Assembly: GCF_018882325.1 (NCBI RefSeq)
Contig: NZ_JACVOQ010000006.1
Coordinates: 1-64,000 of the forward strand
Direction: 5' to 3'
DNA from: Polynucleobacter sp. 78F-HAINBA
GTDB taxonomy: Bacteria > Pseudomonadota > Gammaproteobacteria > Burkholderiales > Burkholderiaceae
Length of the DNA stretch: 64,000 nucleotides
The notes under the pieces are model-generated. The model ran no database searches. It was given only the letters and a program-made list of their open reading frames with translations, and was not told the DNA's origin. Numbering within the stretch: the stretch's first letter is position 1; every line of letters begins with the position of its first letter. Positions 10,632 to 21,618 of the stretch are shown here, piece by piece. Position numbers and translations under genes: made by a program.

Positions 10632-12239
10632 GTGCACGACAAAATACTGATTCTCGACTTTGGTTCACAAGTCACCCAATTAATTGCTAGACGCGTCCGT
10701 GATGCCCGCGTCTACTCTGAAATCCATCCTTACGATTGCGATCCAGAGTTCATTCGCAAATTCATTCAGGAGCAGGGTGGTAAGGGAATTATTCTTTCTG
10801 GTGGACCAAGCTCGGTTACTGAAGAGGGAAGTCCTCGCGCACCACAAATCGTTTTTGAATTGGGTGTTCCTGTTTTGGGCATTTGCTACGGCATGCAAAC
10901 CATGGCAACCCAACTTGGCGGAGCTGTTGCTTCTGCTGAATCCTTGGGTAAAGCTCGTGAGTTTGGTTACTCTGAAGTGCGTGCCCATGGCCATACCAAT
11001 TTGCTCAAAGGCATTCAGGATTTTTCCACTAGTGAAGGCCACGGCATTCTGAAAGTGTGGATGAGTCACGGCGACTCTGTAACGACTTTGCCACCAGCAT
11101 TTAAGTTAATGGCTTCAACAGAGTCTTGTCCAATTGCCGGTATGGCTGACGAAGACCGTCGTTTTTATGCATTCCAATTCCATCCTGAAGTAACGCACAC
11201 CTTGCAAGGTGAAGCCATCTTGGCTCGCTTTGTGCATGAGATCTGCAAGTGCAAGCCAGACTGGGTGATGGGTGACTACATTAGCGAAGCGGTGGACCAT
11301 ATTCGTAAGCAAGTTGGTGACGAAGAAGTCATTCTTGGTTTATCTGGTGGCGTTGACTCTAGCGTAGCAGCGGCATTAATCCATCGCGCGATTGGTGAGC
11401 AACTCACCTGCGTATTTGTTGATCATGGCTTGCTTCGTTTAAACGAAGGCGACATGGTGATGGAAATGTTTGCCCGCAACCTCGGTGTCAAAGTCATTCG
11501 AGTTGATGCCAAAGAGAAGTTTATGTCTGAGCTTGCTGGTGTTGCTGACCCAGAAGCCAAGCGCAAAATTATTGGTAAAGAATTTGTTGAGATCTTCCAA
11601 GCTGAGTCTGGCAAGATTAAAAATGCGAAGTGGCTTGCTCAAGGAACTATTTATCCAGACGTCATTGAGTCTGCTGGTAAGGGTAAAAAGGGTGCGCATA
11701 CGATTAAGAGTCACCACAATGTGGGTGGCTTACCTGAAGATATGCACCTCAAACTGCTTGAGCCATTGCGTGAGTTATTTAAAGATGAAGTCCGCGAACT
11801 CGGCGTAGCCCTAGGTTTGCCACGCGAGATGGTGTATCGCCATCCATTCCCAGGTCCAGGTCTTGGAGTGCGTATCTTGGGTGAAGTCAAAGATGAATTT
11901 GCAAGTCTTTTGCAGCGCGCTGATGCCATCTTCATTGAAGAGTTGCGCAATACGATTGATGAAGTAAGTCAAAAATCTTGGTATGACCTCACTAGCCAAG
12001 CCTTTGCAGTGTTCTTGCCAGTGAAATCTGTAGGCGTTATGGGTGACGGTAGAACCTATGAATACGTTGTTGCTCTTAGAGCAGTTCAAACTCAAGACTT
12101 CATGACTGCGCACTGGGCCCACTTGCCGCATGATTTACTGGGCAAGGTATCGAATCGCATCATCAATGAAGTGCGTGGCATTAATCGCGTGGTCTACGAC
12201 ATTAGCGGAAAACCTCCGGCAACTATCGAGTGGGAATAG
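10632..12239 (+). CDS. guaA: GMP synthase (glutamine-hydrolysing)
   Basis: Converts XMP to GMP using glutamine and ATP. Class-I amidotransferase domain with Cys85 (GICYGMQ) and His184-Glu186 (FHPEV), then ATP-pyrophosphatase P-loop SGGVDSS (238-244), then the dimerisation domain ending in KPPATIEWE. The 535-residue length is normal. Translation begins at GTG 10632 ([22 protein letters not shown]), which matches the family N-terminus. It completes guanine nucleotide supply upstream of the GTP-dependent queuosine precursor genes found further on. Confidence 0.97.
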   Translation: MHDKILILDFGSQVTQLIARRVRDARVYSEIHPYDCDPEFIRKFIQEQGGKGIILSGGPSSVTEEGSPRAPQIVFELGVPVLGICYGMQTMATQLGGAVASAESLGKAREFGYSEVRAHGHTNLLKGIQDFSTSEGHGILKVWMSHGDSVTTLPPAFKLMASTESCPIAGMADEDRRFYAFQFHPEVTHTLQGEAILARFVHEICKCKPDWVMGDYISEAVDHIRKQVGDEEVILGLSGGVDSSVAAALIHRAIGEQLTCVFVDHGLLRLNEGDMVMEMFARNLGVKVIRVDAKEKFMSELAGVADPEAKRKIIGKEFVEIFQAESGKIKNAKWLAQGTIYPDVIESAGKGKKGAHTIKSHHNVGGLPEDMHLKLLEPLRELFKDEVRELGVALGLPREMVYRHPFPGPGLGVRILGEVKDEFASLLQRADAIFIEELRNTIDEVSQKSWYDLTSQAFAVFLPVKSVGVMGDGRTYEYVVALRAVQTQDFMTAHWAHLPHDLLGKVSNRIINEVRGINRVVYDISGKPPATIEWE

Positions 12240-12268
12240 GCGACTTAAGTTCGCCTTTACCCATAACC

Positions 12269-13093
12269 ATGCTTGAGTTACGAGAAACTTCCCTCGCAAT
12301 ACTGGCAAATACCGATGTGCAATCCAAGGTTAGCCAGTTGGCCAACTTGTTCGATGAGTATCAGGCTGGACGCATTGCTCTAAATCCTTCTGGCAGTCTT
12401 GGTAGTCAAAATCATTGGCTACCAGGGCGACCCGCTAAACCAGAGTTAGTGGCACCCAAGTTTGTTCCTAAAAGAAAAATGGATACGGTTGAAGGCAGGG
12501 CTATCCTCTGGCACTCCTTGGCCCATATTGAATTTAATGCCATGAATTTAGCGCTCGATGCGATCTGGCGTTTTCCGAATATGCCAAAGGCATATTACGA
12601 AGACTGGCTTAGGGTTGCCAAAGAGGAGGCATACCATTTCGGCTTGATCAATGCTCATTTACAGTCCTTTGGATTTAGTTATGGTGATTTCCCGGCTCAC
12701 AATAGTTTGTGGGAGATGGTTGAGAGAACGACTGATTCAGTAATTGCCCGAATGGCTCTAGTTCCCAGAACCATGGAAGCCAGAGGTCTTGATGCGGTTC
12801 CTGAGATTCGGGATCGGTTCAAGCAAATCAAAGATGATCGCGCTGTAGAGATTCTGGAAATCATTCTCCATGATGAGATTGGCCATGTACTTGTTGGTAA
12901 TCGCTGGTTTAATTTCTTATGCGCTAATGACGGCTTATCTCCAATTGCGACTTATCGAGAACTGGCCGAGAAGTACCGTGCACCCACCTTGAGAGGGCCG
13001 TTTAATTTGGATGCCCGTGAGCAAGCTGGTTTTACTTCTGAGGAATTGGAATTGCTGGAATCGCTTAGTGAGAAGCGGGTGCAAGTGGCATGA
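12269..13093 (+). CDS. DUF455 ferritin-like family protein
   Basis: A COG2833-type ferritin-like four-helix protein. Candidate diiron ligands are in LAHIEFNAMNLALD, AKEEAYHFGL and ILHDEIGHVLVG, i.e. Glu and ExxH pairs spaced as in ferritin-like oxidases. I start it at ATG 12269 because MLELRETSLAIL aligns with the family N-terminus; a GTG at 12230 inside the guaA 3' end would add 13 residues. Its stop overlaps the next ATG (ATGA), so it is coupled to the radical SAM gene. The reaction is unknown; an oxygen- or metal-dependent oxidase is a guess from the fold. Confidence 0.87.
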   Translation: MLELRETSLAILANTDVQSKVSQLANLFDEYQAGRIALNPSGSLGSQNHWLPGRPAKPELVAPKFVPKRKMDTVEGRAILWHSLAHIEFNAMNLALDAIWRFPNMPKAYYEDWLRVAKEEAYHFGLINAHLQSFGFSYGDFPAHNSLWEMVERTTDSVIARMALVPRTMEARGLDAVPEIRDRFKQIKDDRAVEILEIILHDEIGHVLVGNRWFNFLCANDGLSPIATYRELAEKYRAPTLRGPFNLDAREQAGFTSEELELLESLSEKRVQVA

Positions 13094-14985
13094 AGATTCT
13101 GAGTCTCATTCCACCGATGACGCAGCTGAATACGCCGTATCCATCAACAGCCTATCTCACTGGCTTTCTGCGCTCACGTGGCTTTGATGCGGTTCAAGAA
13201 GATTTGGCATTAGCCCTGGTCCTGGGTTTCTTTACTCCACAGGGTTTACTGGAGATCAAAGATCAGGCGTTGAAGGCTCCTGAAGAAAATCGCAGTGCGA
13301 GTGTCAACTTCTTTCTAGATTATTTTGCAGATTATCAAAGCACCATAGCTTTGGTGATTGCATTTCTACAAGGACGCGATAGTACTCTTGCTCATCGCAT
13401 CAACAGTCGTACTTTGCTGCCTGAAGGTCCACGTTTCGCATCCTTAGATTCTTATGATGATGAAGAGGGGGCTGACTCATTAGCCTGGGCATTTGGTGCG
13501 CTGGGTTCTCAGGATCGGGCGCGTCATTTAGCTACCCTCTATCTCAATGATCTATCCGATGTCCTGAGTGATGCGGTAGATGAGCGTTTTGAGTTTGTTC
13601 GATATGCGGAATCCTTGGCGGGTAGCCAACCTACCTTTACGCCTTTGGCAGATGCCTTGGCAGCAAGTCCAACGCTAATGGATTTACATTTACAAGAGCT
13701 AACAAAGTCTTCCATTGAAAAGCATCAGCCTGGCTTGGTATTGCTCTCAGTGCCATTCCCTGGGGCTATGTATGCCGCATTACGAATTGCCCAAACCATC
13801 AAGCAACATTACCCCAATATCAAGATTGGCCTTGGTGGTGGCTACGTGAATACGGAGTTACGTGAGCTCACCGATCCACGCATATTTGATTTTGTAGACT
13901 ACATCACTCTAGACTCGGGTGAGAGACCATTGCTTGCTCTGCTTGAGCATTTGAATGGCAAGCGCTCTTCGGAAAGATTGGTGCGTAGCTTTATCCGGAA
14001 TGATAGTAATGAGGTTCGTTACATTAATTGGCAAGAGCCTGATGTTCCGTTTGAGGATGTTGGCACTGCTACCTGGGATGGCTTACCACTTAACTCCTAT
14101 TTATCTTTGCTGGATATGCTCAATCCCATGCACCGCCTGTGGAGTGATGGGCGTTGGAATAAGCTTACCGTTGCTCACGGTTGCTATTGGAAAAAGTGTA
14201 GCTTTTGCGATGTCAGCTTGGATTACATCTCTCGTTATGAAACTGCTTCAGCTGGTCTATTGGTTGATCGCATCGAAGCAATCGTTGCCGAGACCGGTCA
14301 GACGGGATTTCATTTTGTGGATGAGGCAGCGCCACCCAAAATCTTGAAAGCACTTGCTGAGGAATTAATACGTCGTAAGGTGATAATTTCTTGGTGGGGC
14401 AATATTCGCTTCGAAAAAACCTTCACGCCAGAGCTATGTGAATTGTTGGCGCAAAGCGGTTGCATTGCAATGTCCGGTGGCCTAGAGGTAGCCTCTGACA
14501 GACTTCTTGATCTGATGAAAAAAGGTGTTTCAGTTGAGCAGGTGGCTCAAGTGACTAAAGGATTCTCGGATGCCGGCATCTTGGTGCATGCCTATCTCAT
14601 GTATGGTTTCCCAACGCAAACTGTTCAAGAGACTGTCGACTCCCTGGAGTATGTTCGTCAGCTCTTTGAAAACGGCTGCATTCAGAGCGGCTTCTTTCAT
14701 CGATTTACTTGCACTGCGCATTCTCCGGTAGGGCTTGATCCGGAAGCCTATGGAATTGAACTCGTGCCATTACCCCCCATTAGTTTTGCTAAGAATGATG
14801 TTGCCTTTATTGACCCTGCTGGAGTGGATCACGATCTACTCGGTATTGGGCTGAAGAAGGCAATTTACAACTTTATGCATGGCGTTGGCTTTGAGGAAGA
14901 CACCCACAAGTGGTTTGATGTGGCGGGTACTCCAAAAACCTCGGTGGGGCGGAATAAAATAGCTAAAGCATTAAGGTGTATATAA
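13090..14985 (+). CDS. B12-binding-type radical SAM protein with CX4CX2C motif
   Basis: 631 residues. The N-terminus (ILSLIPPMTQLNTPYPSTAYLTGFL) and the LVLLSVPFPGAMYAAL...IGLGGGYVN segment look like a cobalamin-binding Rossmann domain. The radical SAM core follows with HGCYWKKCSFCD, where the cluster cysteines are Cys365, Cys370 and Cys373. That is CX4CX2C rather than the usual CX3CX2C. Later segments (SGGLEVASDRLLDLMKKGVS, GILVHAYLMYGFPTQT) fit the SAM barrel. It is translationally coupled to the DUF455 gene by an ATGA overlap. The substrate is unknown. Confidence 0.88.
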   Translation: MKILSLIPPMTQLNTPYPSTAYLTGFLRSRGFDAVQEDLALALVLGFFTPQGLLEIKDQALKAPEENRSASVNFFLDYFADYQSTIALVIAFLQGRDSTLAHRINSRTLLPEGPRFASLDSYDDEEGADSLAWAFGALGSQDRARHLATLYLNDLSDVLSDAVDERFEFVRYAESLAGSQPTFTPLADALAASPTLMDLHLQELTKSSIEKHQPGLVLLSVPFPGAMYAALRIAQTIKQHYPNIKIGLGGGYVNTELRELTDPRIFDFVDYITLDSGERPLLALLEHLNGKRSSERLVRSFIRNDSNEVRYINWQEPDVPFEDVGTATWDGLPLNSYLSLLDMLNPMHRLWSDGRWNKLTVAHGCYWKKCSFCDVSLDYISRYETASAGLLVDRIEAIVAETGQTGFHFVDEAAPPKILKALAEELIRRKVIISWWGNIRFEKTFTPELCELLAQSGCIAMSGGLEVASDRLLDLMKKGVSVEQVAQVTKGFSDAGILVHAYLMYGFPTQTVQETVDSLEYVRQLFENGCIQSGFFHRFTCTAHSPVGLDPEAYGIELVPLPPISFAKNDVAFIDPAGVDHDLLGIGLKKAIYNFMHGVGFEEDTHKWFDVAGTPKTSVGRNKIAKALRCI

Positions 14986-15019
14986 ACTTGAGCAATCTCC
15001 CTTGCTTCATTAATTCACT

Positions 15020-15730
15020 ATGGGTAGCAATATGAATTTATCTCGCCGCACTTTTATCGTGTCAGCCGCCTTAGCTCCAGTTGCTTGTGGTGGACTCTCT
15101 TATGAGCATGGCATCCCAGTTGCCCAGCCTAAACCACTGCCTGTGGTTCGCCCTCCACAAATTGGCCAAGAGTGGACCTATATCAAGCAAAATATCTTTG
15201 ATGGCAAAACTTTGGATGTGATTACTGAGCGCGTTTCTAATATTGGCTCATCAATTGTGATTGATCGCATGACTGCAGATGGCGCTCGCTTACCTAGTGA
15301 AATCCAGACTTCATGGGGGATGGTTTCTACAGATACCCAGTGGTCGCGCTTACTGAACTTCAGTCCATCATTGCCGCTTTGGCCTGAGCAACTATCTACC
15401 ACCTGGGCAAAACAGTTCAATACTAAGTACAGCGTTGCTGGCTACTCAGACTCGCGTATGAACTGGCAAGAATATATGAGCGTACAGGGCTGGGAAAGAA
15501 TTACCGTTCCTGCTGGAGAGTTTGTAGCGCTACATTTTCAGACCCTGATTAATTATGAGAGTGATGATCCCAACAAGGTTGATTGCATTCGTAAAGAAAC
15601 AGTTTGGTTTGCTCCGCAGATTGGTCGCTGGGTTGCTCGCGAAGCCTCTGGTTCTTATCAAATTCAGGGGCAGATTGGCGCAGTGATTTTAGAGGGCAGT
15701 TATCAATGGCAACTCAGCTCTTACAAATAA
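15020..15730 (+). CDS. Exported (probably Tat) lipoprotein-like protein, paralogue 1
   Basis: Function not recognised. The N-terminus has a twin-arginine motif SRRTFIV followed by a short hydrophobic stretch and APVACGG, a possible though non-ideal lipobox. The mature part (about 210 residues) shares a layout with the next gene: RPPQIGQEWTY, LPSEIQ, SLPLWPEQL, ITVPAGEF, ETVWFAPQIGRWV. An internal ATG at 15032 (MNLSRR) is an equally plausible start. It lies 34 bp after the radical SAM gene. Confidence 0.75.
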   Translation: MGSNMNLSRRTFIVSAALAPVACGGLSYEHGIPVAQPKPLPVVRPPQIGQEWTYIKQNIFDGKTLDVITERVSNIGSSIVIDRMTADGARLPSEIQTSWGMVSTDTQWSRLLNFSPSLPLWPEQLSTTWAKQFNTKYSVAGYSDSRMNWQEYMSVQGWERITVPAGEFVALHFQTLINYESDDPNKVDCIRKETVWFAPQIGRWVAREASGSYQIQGQIGAVILEGSYQWQLSSYK

Positions 15731-16434
15731 ACGTTGTGCGTAGGCTATTTGTGTTGCTATCGCCAGCTTTATTGGTGGCTTGTATTGCTGCGCAACCTTA
15801 TCCAGCCTCGACCCCTTTGCCGCAACCGATTAACCCTCCTAAGGTGAGGGCGCCACAAGTAGGGCAACAGTGGGTCTATAACGTTCGCAATGTATTTAAC
15901 CAAGAATTGGTGGACATTGTTACGGAGAAGGTCGTATCTGTTGGGCCTCAGATTCGGATTGAGCGAAGCGGTCTAAAAGCAGGGCAACTTCCCGATGAAA
16001 TTCAGCAACCTTGGGGTTATGTCTTACAGGATCCGCATTGGAACCCACCTCAAAAATTTTTGCAGCCAATCCCCTTGTGGCCTGAGCAACTTGTCCCTGG
16101 ATGGTCTGGTTTCTATCGCGATCGTTATCAAGTAGTTGGCTATCCTGACAACGACTATTACTGGGGTTTAAATATATCCGCTTTAGGTTGGGAGGGCGTC
16201 AGCGTACCTGCTGGTCAATTTCCAGTCTTAAAGTATCAAAACGAAGCACCTTTTTTTACAAGTAATGACTTTTCTCGAGTGGCCAACTATCGTCAAGAGG
16301 ACGTTTGGTTTTCCCCGGAAATTGGTCGTTGGGTTATTCGGCGTGGCTATGGACGCTATCTATGGGCTGGTATGTTTTGGAGTAATGCCCTCTGGGAAGA
16401 CTACCTAGAATGGGAGCTTGTGTCCTGGAAGTAA
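15706..16434 (+). CDS. Exported lipoprotein, tandem paralogue 2
   Basis: Function not recognised. The start chosen is ATG 15706, overlapping the preceding gene by 25 bp, because AGAGGG lies 9 nt upstream; GTG 15736 just after the upstream stop is an alternative. A basic VVRRL segment precedes a hydrophobic stretch and a good lipobox LVAC. The mature part mirrors paralogue 1 motif by motif (APQVGQQWVY, LPDEIQ, PIPLWPEQL, VSVPAGQF, EDVWFSPEIGRWV), so the two arose by tandem duplication and have since diverged. Confidence 0.75.
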   Translation: MATQLLQINVVRRLFVLLSPALLVACIAAQPYPASTPLPQPINPPKVRAPQVGQQWVYNVRNVFNQELVDIVTEKVVSVGPQIRIERSGLKAGQLPDEIQQPWGYVLQDPHWNPPQKFLQPIPLWPEQLVPGWSGFYRDRYQVVGYPDNDYYWGLNISALGWEGVSVPAGQFPVLKYQNEAPFFTSNDFSRVANYRQEDVWFSPEIGRWVIRRGYGRYLWAGMFWSNALWEDYLEWELVSWK

Positions 16435-16462
16435 GCAAAGCGCTTAAAATCAGGACATAGCT

Positions 16463-17116
16463 ATGTATACCGTAAAAGAACTCTTTCCAACCCTGCAGGG
16501 TGAGGGCGCCCACGCAGGTCGTGCGGCTGTATTTTGTCGCTTTGCGGGTTGCAATCTGTGGAGTGGCCGGGAAGAAGATCGCGCTACTGCAGTCTGCCAA
16601 TTTTGCGATACTGACTTTGTTGGTAGTGATGGTGCTGGCGGCGGCAAGTTTGAAACTGCTTCGCTATTGGCTGACACCATAGAAGAGGTGTGGAATAGCA
16701 CCTCCGCTGGGCCTCAACAGCGTTATGTTGTTTTCACTGGTGGTGAACCATTGCTACAGCTCGACACTGCTTTAATCGATGCTTTACATGCCAAAGGCTT
16801 CACTGTTGCTATTGAGACTAACGGGACAATTAAAGTTCCCAAGGGTGTTGACTGGGTATGTGTCAGTCCAAAGGCTGGCTCAGAGCTGATTGTGCTGCAG
16901 GCCGATGAGATTAAAGTGGTGATTCCTCAGGTAGGTCATAACCCCTTAGAAACTCTACTGGCCAGATTTGAGAAGATGGATTACCGCAATCGCTTCTTGC
17001 AGGCTATGGATGGTCCAGACCTTCATGAAAACCTCGCATTAGCTGTTCGTCTATGTCAAAAACGGCCTTTATGGCGCTTGAGTGTTCAGGCCCATAAAAT
17101 GATCGGTATTCGATAG
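16463..17116 (+). CDS. queE: 7-carboxy-7-deazaguanine synthase
   Basis: A radical SAM enzyme that converts 6-carboxytetrahydropterin to 7-carboxy-7-deazaguanine on the way to queuosine. It shows the extended cluster motif of the Burkholderia-type enzyme, a Cys in GCNLWSG then fourteen residues to CQFC (CX14CX2C). The N-terminal VKELFPTLQGEGAHAGR and the FTGGEPLLQ loop are also typical. 217 residues. queD follows after 41 bp and tadA after that, a tRNA-modification block. Confidence 0.96.
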   Translation: MYTVKELFPTLQGEGAHAGRAAVFCRFAGCNLWSGREEDRATAVCQFCDTDFVGSDGAGGGKFETASLLADTIEEVWNSTSAGPQQRYVVFTGGEPLLQLDTALIDALHAKGFTVAIETNGTIKVPKGVDWVCVSPKAGSELIVLQADEIKVVIPQVGHNPLETLLARFEKMDYRNRFLQAMDGPDLHENLALAVRLCQKRPLWRLSVQAHKMIGIR

Positions 17117-17157
17117 TAGTGTTACGAAGCAATATTTAAGTATTCAGAAAAGTAATC

Positions 17158-19021
<1,864 letters not shown>

Positions 19022-19045
19022 ACACTTCATATTAGGAATTTCTTC

Positions 19046-19681
19046 TTGCGAGTTTTAGCATTCCTCACCAGCATATTGATTGCGAGTACTGTAATGGCAA
19101 CTGAAGAGCCGAAGTATGTCCTCCTGGAGAAATCCGAGCCATTTGAATTGCGTGCTTACGCTCCACTCATAGTTGCAGAAGTTAAGGTGGATGGGGATTT
19201 GGATGTCGCCTCGAATCAAGGCTTTCGTTTGATCGCAGCGTACATCTTTGGGAAAAACCAGGTATCCGAAAAGATAGCGATGACCGCACCTGTTGGAATT
19301 GAATCTAGCGATCAAAATAAGAGTGCCAAGATTGCCATGACAGCTCCCGTAGGGATCGAGAGTAGCAAGTCTTCTGAGGGTGCAGGCAATCAATGGACGG
19401 TATCGTTTGTGATGCCTGCAGAGTACACCTTGGCTAGCTTGCCAAAGCCATTAAATCCGCAGGTCAAAATAAGAGAGGTGCCTGCAGAGAAAAAGGCGGT
19501 GATTACTTTCTCTGGTTTTTATAACGAAGAGAAGGTTCAGGAAAAAACTCAAGCACTACGCGATTGGATGAAGAGCAAGAATCTAAAGCCTGTCGGTGAG
19601 CCTCAGTTTGCACGCTACAACCCGCCTTGGACGCTACCCTTTATGCGTCGCAATGAAGTGATGATTCAGGCGAGCGATTAA
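19046..19681 (+). CDS. SOUL/heme-binding family exported protein
   Basis: 211 residues. A TTG start gives a signal peptide (RVLAFLTSILIASTVMA, cleavage probably before TEEPKYV). The SOUL domain follows: EPFELRAYAPLIVAEV, the MTAPV motifs and the C-terminal RYNPPWTLPFMRRNEVMI. Two nearly identical KIAMTAPVGIESS segments lie about 19 residues apart, consistent with a local duplication. SOUL proteins bind heme or tetrapyrroles weakly; the bacterial role is unclear. Confidence 0.88.
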   Translation: MRVLAFLTSILIASTVMATEEPKYVLLEKSEPFELRAYAPLIVAEVKVDGDLDVASNQGFRLIAAYIFGKNQVSEKIAMTAPVGIESSDQNKSAKIAMTAPVGIESSKSSEGAGNQWTVSFVMPAEYTLASLPKPLNPQVKIREVPAEKKAVITFSGFYNEEKVQEKTQALRDWMKSKNLKPVGEPQFARYNPPWTLPFMRRNEVMIQASD

Positions 19682-19822
19682 CCCAAATTACACTCATTAA
19701 TTTTTTGTCTTAAATAGATAAATTGATAGTAATTTTAGAATTTAATTCTATTTCCTTATAGTTTTTAAGAAATTAATTGACGTACTAAATCATTTAAAAT
19801 TCCCTCTTGCACAGGGGTTTAG

Positions 19823-20593
19823 ATGAGCATCAGCTTAAGTGAGTATTTAGTCTTTGTGGACGAGAGTGGCTCTCCATCCATGATTAATATTGATCCCAAT
19901 TACCCGATATTTGTTTTGGCTTTTTTGATTGCAAAGAAAGCAGAATATATGACGATCATTACACCGGCTATCCAGAAATTTAAGTTTAAACACTTTGGAC
20001 ATGATCAAGTTATTTTGCACGAACGCGAGATTAGAAGGGATGCTGGTCATTTTTCATTTCTTAAGAAACCTTCTTTAAAGCAAGTTTTCCTAGATGAACT
20101 CACGGAGATCATTAAAGATCTTCCTTTTAATTTAATTTGCATCGTTATCAATAAAAATGAGTGCAAAAATCAGTATTTAAATTCTGTAAATCTATATCAC
20201 CTTGGTTTAGATGCGGGCCTAGAAGGAGTTAGGGATTTTTTAATTCAAGAGGGGGAGTGGGTAAGTTCAGTAGGGTCGGCAGTATGCGCCAATCCAGCCT
20301 TACATTTTGTCGTGGAGAAGCGGGGTAATAATGAAGACAGGGATCTGGAGCTTGAGTTTCGACGTATTTGTAATGGTGATAATCGCCACCGTGAAAAATT
20401 CAGCTTTCAAATTATCTTCGCAGATAAAAAATCAAATTCAACTGGACTTCAAATCGCTGATCTTGTGGCTAGACCTATTGGTATGCGTATTCTTAACCCC
20501 AATCAATCCAATAGAGCGGTGGATGTGTTGAAAGGAAAATTACTTAAGAGGAATGGTGACATTGATCGATGGGGTTTGAGGAAATTTCCTTAG
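19823..20593 (+). CDS. DUF3800 domain-containing protein
   Basis: 256 residues of the DUF3800 family, predicted RNase H-like fold. Acidic positions are visible in VFVDESGSP (near residue 11), HEREIRRD, and the C-terminal GLQIADLVARPIG, which match the conserved DESG, E-R and D-A elements. Such proteins are often found with mobile elements or defence genes. It is flanked by an AT-rich 141-bp gap on the left, is itself visibly AT-richer than its neighbours, and stands alone, suggesting horizontal gain. Biochemical activity is unproven. Confidence 0.85.
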   Translation: MSISLSEYLVFVDESGSPSMINIDPNYPIFVLAFLIAKKAEYMTIITPAIQKFKFKHFGHDQVILHEREIRRDAGHFSFLKKPSLKQVFLDELTEIIKDLPFNLICIVINKNECKNQYLNSVNLYHLGLDAGLEGVRDFLIQEGEWVSSVGSAVCANPALHFVVEKRGNNEDRDLELEFRRICNGDNRHREKFSFQIIFADKKSNSTGLQIADLVARPIGMRILNPNQSNRAVDVLKGKLLKRNGDIDRWGLRKFP

Positions 20594-20599
20594 GCCAAT

Positions 20600-20628
20600 A
20601 AAACAAAAAGCCCCGGAAAAACCGGAGC
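20600..20628 (-). terminator. Intrinsic terminator, minus strand
   Basis: Read on the minus strand, GCUCCGG, a UUUUU loop and CCGGGGC form a 7-bp stem with one G-U pair, followed by UUUUUGUUUU. The wobble pairs only on the minus strand, which fixes the direction. It lies about 120 bp after the rlmJ stop and could end the envelope operon, or a short RNA starting just upstream. Confidence 0.8.
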
Positions 20629-20656
20629 CAATGTCGACCGAGAATCCCCAGTCCTT
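20600..20656 (-). ncRNA. Candidate small RNA of about 57 nt
   Basis: A TATAAT hexamer (20668 to 20663, minus strand) predicts a start near 20656, and the intrinsic terminator ends near 20600. No open frame or ribosome-binding site lies between. The corresponding -35 position reads AAGGTG, which is poor, so promoter activity is doubtful. It is equally possible that this is only the 3' UTR of the rlmJ operon. Confidence 0.3.
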
Positions 20657-20749
20657 GCCTAAATTATACATGTTTAGAGCTGAACCACCTTACTTATTGA
20701 CTGCAATAAATTTGAGTGTGGGGTTTTTGCTAAGAGGGCATAAAGTAAA

Positions 20750-21616
20750 TTAAACCTCAAAATTCTTTAGTACAAACCCAGCACCACTATCTTGGCCAAG
20801 CGCTTTGACAAGAGTGGGCAGGCTTTCAGCCAACTGTTTTTCTAGGGTCCAGGGTGGATTGATGATGAACATGCCGCTAGCCTGAAGTCGGCGTTCCTTA
20901 GGGGCATTCTCAACCCGTAGCTCAACTTGTAACCAAGACCGTTTATGTGCCGCCGCAATCTTCTTCATGTGATCCGGTAGGGATGCTGATTCTCTTCTAG
21001 AGAGGCATGGGTACCAAATTGCATAACAACCAGTAGCGAAGCGGTGCAGAGCTTCTTCCATTGCAGTTTCAAGATAGCGATAGTCTTGCTTATCTTCGTA
21101 AGAGGGGTCAATTAAAACAAGTCCACGCCGGCTAGGTGGCGGCATCAAGCCCTTTAATCTGGCAAAGCTATCCTCTGCATAGATATCTATTTGCTTTGAT
21201 TGCTTGAGCTCGCTGATATTGTGGCGCAAGATATCAATCTCTTTAGGGTGAAGCTCAAAAAGCTTCAAACGGTCTGACGATCTCAGCAATCGAGCCAAGA
21301 TAAATGGGGATCCTGGGTAGATGGTGATTTCATTCGCGGCGTTCTCTGCCTGAATGAATTCTAGATAATTAGCAATGCCAGGGCTAACAGGATTAGCCTC
21401 TGCAAATTTGGCTAAGCGATAAATACCTTGATCCGCTTCTTTGCTAACCGTAGCAAAGCCATCTATCAAGCTGTAAATCCCAGCGCCAGCATGAGTATCA
21501 ACAATCGTGAGGGCGCCTGGTTTTTCTTGAAGATACTCAACTAAATGAATCATTACGAGATGCTTCAGAATATCGGCATGGCTGCCAGCATGAAAAGCAT
21601 GGCGATAACTAAACAT
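20750..21616 (-). CDS. rlmJ: 23S rRNA (adenine(2030)-N6)-methyltransferase
   Basis: Methylates A2030 of 23S rRNA. The 288 residues show the family start MFSYRHAFHAGSHADILKH, SAM-binding THAGAG (41-46), and the catalytic motif DPSYE (170-174) in place of the generic DPPY. The C-terminal NPPWTLEKQL is also diagnostic. Here it is the last gene of a tightly spaced envelope operon, 2 bp after the PAP2 gene, which probably reflects shared transcription rather than shared function. Confidence 0.96.
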   Translation of the reverse strand: MFSYRHAFHAGSHADILKHLVMIHLVEYLQEKPGALTIVDTHAGAGIYSLIDGFATVSKEADQGIYRLAKFAEANPVSPGIANYLEFIQAENAANEITIYPGSPFILARLLRSSDRLKLFELHPKEIDILRHNISELKQSKQIDIYAEDSFARLKGLMPPPSRRGLVLIDPSYEDKQDYRYLETAMEEALHRFATGCYAIWYPCLSRRESASLPDHMKKIAAAHKRSWLQVELRVENAPKERRLQASGMFIINPPWTLEKQLAESLPTLVKALGQDSGAGFVLKNFEV

Positions 21617-21618
21617 CT

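Noticed and set aside
19046-19681. Frameshift or assembly duplication in the SOUL gene
   Set aside because: The repeat is in frame, differs at flanking residues, and two MTAPV motifs are normal in the family.
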